A DNA stretch of 64,000 nucleotides, taken from contig CP071065.1 of the NCBI GenBank assembly GCA_017164015.1, forward strand, positions 682,001 to 746,000, written 5' to 3'. Both the position numbers and the translations under genes were made by a program. Under the pieces are notes generated by a model. That model was given only the letters and a program-made list of their open reading frames with translations. It was not told the DNA's origin and searched no databases. Positions 61,357 through 64,000 of the stretch are shown here, in pieces (the stretch's first letter is position 1; the number at the start of each line of letters is the position of its first letter). Source of the DNA: Nostoc sp. UHCC 0702 (GTDB lineage Bacteria > Cyanobacteriota > Cyanobacteriia > Cyanobacteriales > Nostocaceae).

Positions 61357-61747
61357 TTCGACAAGTGCTGTTTTAACCTCTTCCCCGGCCCCTCTCCTAC
61401 AAGGCTACCGTGTACACACAAGTCGTATTACCCCCCTTAATCCCACGCCACTTGCTACAAGTCGGCAAAGCCGCCCAACGCAGTGGCTCCCCTTATAAAG
61501 GGGGGAAATAAGAAAATCCAGTTCCCTCACGCCACTTGCTACAAGTCGGCAAAGCCGCCCAACGCAGTGGCTCCCCTTGATAAGGGGAGGGTTAGGGTGG
61601 GGTAAAACCCAGATTTCTAAACAAATTTAGACTTGTGTGTATACCGTAGCCTACAAGGAGAGGGGAGTAAAACCCTTATTTTTTCGTTCCTCCTCCCTCG
61701 CCTTTTAGGAGAGGGAGGTCGGGAGGGAGAGGTCATCGAACTCACGT
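61351..61747. mobile_element. MITE-like element of 397 bp inserted in the four-hairpin repeat
   Basis: The ends CGTGAGTTCGA (61351-61361) and TCGAACTCACG (61736-61746) are inverted repeats, and TAATAGAA is found on both sides (61343-61350 and 61748-61755), an 8-bp target duplication. The inner arms are also inverted (GAGAGGAGTAGG-like; CTACAAGGCTACCGTG with its complement near 61640). Two copies of repeat family 2 are nested in the middle. There is no transposase gene. Confidence 0.75.
61444..61586 (+). repeat. Two direct copies of dispersed repeat family 2 (GCCACTTGC/GCAGTGGC)
   Basis: Copy a spans 61444-61500 and copy b 61528-61586, nearly identical: CACGCCACTTGCTACAAGTC, then GGCAAAGCCGCCCAACGCAG and TGGCTCCCCTT. 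Each has an outer stem GCCACTTGC/GCAGTGGC and an inner GGC-AAA-GCC. Confidence 0.85.
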
Positions 61748-61755
61748 TAATAGAA

Positions 61756-61815
61756 GTCAAGTTTTGAGAACCCGCGTAGGCGGGTTTTGTCTGTGTAGCT
61801 GCGGTTTATAACCGC
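61756..61815 (+). repeat. Second half of four-hairpin repeat copy 3
   Basis: AACCCGC-GTAG-GCGGGTT (61769-61786), TTTTGTCTGTGTAG and GCGGTT-TAT-AACCGC (61801-61815). It continues the order interrupted at 61350 by the MITE. Confidence 0.85.
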
Positions 61816-61826
61816 TAATTTAACTC

Positions 61827-62105
61827 ATGAGTATCAAACACTCTTCCGTCAGTATGAAACACTCGCCCACAAGTATCAAAGACTCACCCACGAGTATTAA
61901 ACACTCTCACGCCAATATCAAAGACTCACCCATGAGTATTAAACACTCTCACGCCAATATCAAAGACTCGCTCACGAGTATCAAATTCTCTCACGCCAGT
62001 ATCAAAGACTCGCTTACGAGTATCAAACACTCTCACGCCAGTATCAAAGACTCGCTTACGAGTATCAAACACTCTCACGCCAGTATCAAAGACTCGCTCA
62101 CCTAA
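61827..62105 (+). CDS. ORF made of exactly 13 heptapeptide repeats
   Basis: After the initial Met the whole product is thirteen 7-residue units, alternating SIKHSHA-type and SIKDSLT-type, ending directly at a stop codon. At DNA level it is a 21-bp/42-bp tandem repeat based on AGTATCAAA.ACTC. The opposite strand is also open over the same region. No ribosome binding site or family is recognised, so it may be a repeat array that happens to stay in frame rather than a gene. A hairpin follows at 62122-62154. Confidence 0.35.
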   Translation: MSIKHSSVSMKHSPTSIKDSPTSIKHSHANIKDSPMSIKHSHANIKDSLTSIKFSHASIKDSLTSIKHSHASIKDSLTSIKHSHASIKDSLT

Positions 62106-62121
62106 ATATGCCACTGAAACC

Positions 62122-62154
62122 AGATCCCCGACTTCTTTGAGAAGTCGGGGATCT
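62122..62154. terminator. Hairpin AGATCCCCGACTTC/GAAGTCGGGGATCT
   Basis: A 14-bp perfect stem with the 5-nt loop TTTGA between the heptapeptide ORF and the convergent gene. It is similar to the hairpin at 29941-29973, with a CCCC/GGGG to GCCC/GGGC change that keeps pairing. Likely bidirectional terminator and dispersed repeat. Confidence 0.7.
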
Positions 62155-62177
62155 AATCTTGTACGTTAAATTACAGC

Positions 62178-62654
62178 TTATGAATTAGATGCAGCTTTGG
62201 CTGGTTTAGTTTTCATTGCTTTAAACCGTTCGCCTAACTGTTCAGCCAGAGTTTTTAAACCTGGAGTTTTCTTTGCAGCTGTCTTGACGTAATCATAAAC
62301 TGTCAAACTGCTACTCATTGCTTCGCTGCCAACTGCCATTAAGGTATCATCTACTTGTTCTGTGAGTTGTCGCAGCCCAATCAACAGTTCGGTGAGGGTG
62401 CTGGCTAGTTGATAATCTCGCACAAATTCATCAACATCAAAGCTGGCTGGTAAAATATCGCGGTTCGATTGGGCAGCAGTCAGGCTATTGTTGACGAAGG
62501 CTAGGCTTTTATCGCCCATTTTAAATAACTTACGTCGTTCTTCGACGCTGAGAGTTACGAGAAAGGGCAATTTTGCTTGGATAGTGGCAAAGGCGGCTTT
62601 AATTTCTTGGATATCTTCTGGAGAAAGGGAGGCGGTGATGTTTTGATAAGCCAT
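62178..62654 (-). CDS. Conserved hypothetical protein
   Basis: The ATG at 62654 (MAYQNITASLSPEDIQEIKA) gives 158 residues; the frame is open to 62717 but the extra part is not family-like. The protein is helical, with LPFLVTLSVEERRKLFKMGD, FVNNSLTAAQSN and LTEQVDDTLMAVGSEAM. I recall similar proteins in cyanobacteria and Bacteroidetes without assigned function. The C-terminus is Lys/Ala-rich. Confidence 0.8.
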   Translation of the reverse strand: MAYQNITASLSPEDIQEIKAAFATIQAKLPFLVTLSVEERRKLFKMGDKSLAFVNNSLTAAQSNRDILPASFDVDEFVRDYQLASTLTELLIGLRQLTEQVDDTLMAVGSEAMSSSLTVYDYVKTAAKKTPGLKTLAEQLGERFKAMKTKPAKAASNS

Positions 62655-62860
62655 TGGATCTTTACCGTAGGGAATTTTTGTTATGATTCCCACTGGTAAA
62701 TGCGATCGCACAGTCAAACAGAGGCAGAAGGCAGTCTGTCCTCACTCCCGTTTTACAGTTAAATGGTCATGGGAGCGATCGTATAATTCTGTCTCCTGCC
62801 CTGTTTTCAAGACAGGAGTTTCTTCCCTTTATCTCATCTTCGCATGTTCGCTTATCTTCA

Positions 62861-64000
62861 CTACTCGTCTATCTGCCCAACGCGGCGTATATTCAAAATG
62901 TCGCTCATTTTTTTGATTTGGGTGAAGACTTGTTCTAGTTGCAGGCGATCGCGTATATCTATTCCTAAGTCCATTAATGCTGGTTGACCTGTAGCAGTTT
63001 TCACCTGAGCATGACGCACATTAATGCTTTGGTCACTTAACCGTGACAGAATATCTTTTAACACTCCCACACGGTCAAGAGCTTCAATTTGAATTTCCAC
63101 TGGGTAGGTGTGATGACAACCATTATTTTCGGCTGCTGGGTTCCACCTCACTGGTACTAAGCGCTCAAACTCCACATTCTCCAGATTATGACACCCTTGG
63201 CGATGAATCGAAATTCCTCTACCTCTGGTGACTACACCAATAATTGGTTCGCCAGGAATCGGAGTACAACACCCAGCCAGATGATACACCAAACCTTCCA
63301 CGCCAATAATTGGCGAATCAGTTAAGCGACAATTACTTGCAGGTGCATCCCGCAAAGCTTTAAGTGTACTTCCATCTTTGGGAAGAAATGGAGTTGCAAT
63401 GGTGACAGGTTGTTGTCCTTTCGCCACTTCTCGCCAACGGTTTAGCACTAAGTTCAGCGTCACTTCACCGTAACCCAATCCTGCAAGTAAATCCTCCACA
63501 CTGTGGTAATTACACTTTTCAGCCACAGTCTGCATTGCTTCTGACTTCAACAAACTATCAAAACCAGTTTTACCGAGTTCTTTTTCTAAAAATTCTCGTC
63601 CACGGATGACATTTTCTTCGCGGCGCGATCGCTTGTACCATTGCTTAATGCGATACTTGGCTGCTGAGGTTCGGACAAAGTTCAACCAATCTAAACTCGG
63701 ATGGCTGTTCTTTTGGGTGATAATCTCTACAATATCCCCATTTTGCAGCCGCGTAGACAGCGGTACTATCCGTCCATTCACCCGCGCCCCTGCACAGTGG
63801 TTTCCCACTTCTGTATGAATCCGATAAGCAAAATCTATACTGGTAGAACCGGGGCTTAAGGGTACAACATCCCCCTTGGGGGTAAAGACATAAACATCAT
63901 CTTCAAATAGATTATCTTTTACACTGTCGAGATACTCTTGAGCATCCTTGAGGTCGCTTTGCCATTCCAACAGCTGACGCAACCAAGTAAACTTTTCATC
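62861..64000 (-). CDS. RelA/SpoT (p)ppGpp synthetase/hydrolase, C-terminal part, cut by the window edge
   Basis: The frame continues past the right edge (DEKFTWLRQLLEWQ precedes the first listed start), so the hydrolase and synthetase domains lie outside. Visible are the TGS domain (VYVFTPKGDVVPLSPGSTSI, then FAYRIHTEVGN), the helical and zinc-finger-like region (LAGCCTPIPGEPIIG, RQGCHNL), and a C-terminal ACT domain (IQIEALDRVGVLKDILSRL). This regulatory half senses uncharged tRNA on the ribosome in RelA. Cyanobacteria usually have one bifunctional Rel enzyme. Confidence 0.95.
   Translation of the reverse strand, partial: DEKFTWLRQLLEWQSDLKDAQEYLDSVKDNLFEDDVYVFTPKGDVVPLSPGSTSIDFAYRIHTEVGNHCAGARVNGRIVPLSTRLQNGDIVEIITQKNSHPSLDWLNFVRTSAAKYRIKQWYKRSRREENVIRGREFLEKELGKTGFDSLLKSEAMQTVAEKCNYHSVEDLLAGLGYGEVTLNLVLNRWREVAKGQQPVTIATPFLPKDGSTLKALRDAPASNCRLTDSPIIGVEGLVYHLAGCCTPIPGEPIIGVVTRGRGISIHRQGCHNLENVEFERLVPVRWNPAAENNGCHHTYPVEIQIEALDRVGVLKDILSRLSDQSINVRHAQVKTATGQPALMDLGIDIRDRLQLEQVFTQIKKMSDILNIRRVGQIDE

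Noticed and set aside
61827..62105. Possible CRISPR array (regular repeats)
   Set aside because: The whole 21-bp unit repeats with no unique spacers, and no cas gene is near.

Overview
The window reads as the chromosome of a filamentous, probably heterocyst-forming cyanobacterium (Nostocales: Nostoc, Tolypothrix, Calothrix or similar). The evidence is a psaA-psaB pair for photosystem I, menH for phylloquinone, a KGK-domain protein, an XisH/XisI pair (named from the Anabaena fdxN element), very frequent HIP1 octamers (GCGATCGC), and many runs of short tandem heptamers of the TGACTAT, CCCCAGT and TAACTCC type. Genes are mostly single units or short pairs on both strands, separated by repeat-rich spacers.

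Layout. 1-7 kb: end of a hybrid histidine kinase, larE, then a 2,210-bp IS605/IS608-type element that splits a DUF4864 gene, then an SGNH hydrolase. 7-12 kb is an accessory block: PvuII-like N4-cytosine methyltransferase, cyanase, XisH/XisI, a MazF/PemK toxin-antitoxin pair with a second decayed copy, and a REP-associated (RAYT) transposase bracketed by its own REP sequences. 12-17 kb: psaA-psaB. 17-25 kb: lipoprotein, glutaminase, thioredoxin/NHL protein, KGK and DUF952 genes, the AtzG/AtzE-like pair and a TauD-like dioxygenase. 25-27.5 kb: a two-gene RloA/RloB (AbiL-like) candidate defence unit. 28-38 kb: GTPase, lumenal pentapeptide protein, purK followed by a 6S RNA gene, two M16 peptidases, small envelope proteins and a CbiG/CobE-like gene. 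38-52 kb: a candidate small RNA, an Rpn-type nuclease, ankyrin protein, DUF4079, DUF1997, a 703-bp orphan IS608-like element carrying a ribbon-helix-helix gene and a structured non-coding segment, an SDR protein, a lysozyme-like protein, menH, a CsoR/InrS-type repressor, an HhoA-type protease, an RCK-pore-RCK channel and a ferredoxin-MBL protein. 52-55 kb: a second copy of the 2,210-bp element. 55-64 kb: geranylgeranyl-reductase-family gene, frr and pyrH (overlapping), redoxin, alpha/beta hydrolase, a decayed NACHT-type NTPase, a nest of MITE-like repeats, a 13-heptapeptide repeat ORF and the 3' part of a RelA/SpoT gene running off the right edge.

The most unusual content is mobile and structured DNA. 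The two full IS608-like copies have boundaries that can be fixed to the base, because removing copy 1 restores an uninterrupted 120-codon DUF4864 gene. The same end architecture (LE hairpin, GAAT guide, RE hairpin, TCAA) identifies the orphan 703-bp element near 43 kb; its left guide (AAAA instead of AAAG) and its target (TTAT instead of TTAC) differ in a matching way. Two dispersed repeat families show compensatory base changes in their stems, as expected if folding is selected or copied, and one copy has been split by a MITE with an 8-bp target duplication.

No tRNA, rRNA, CRISPR array or prophage block was recognised. Names resting on memory of protein families were not checked by any search.
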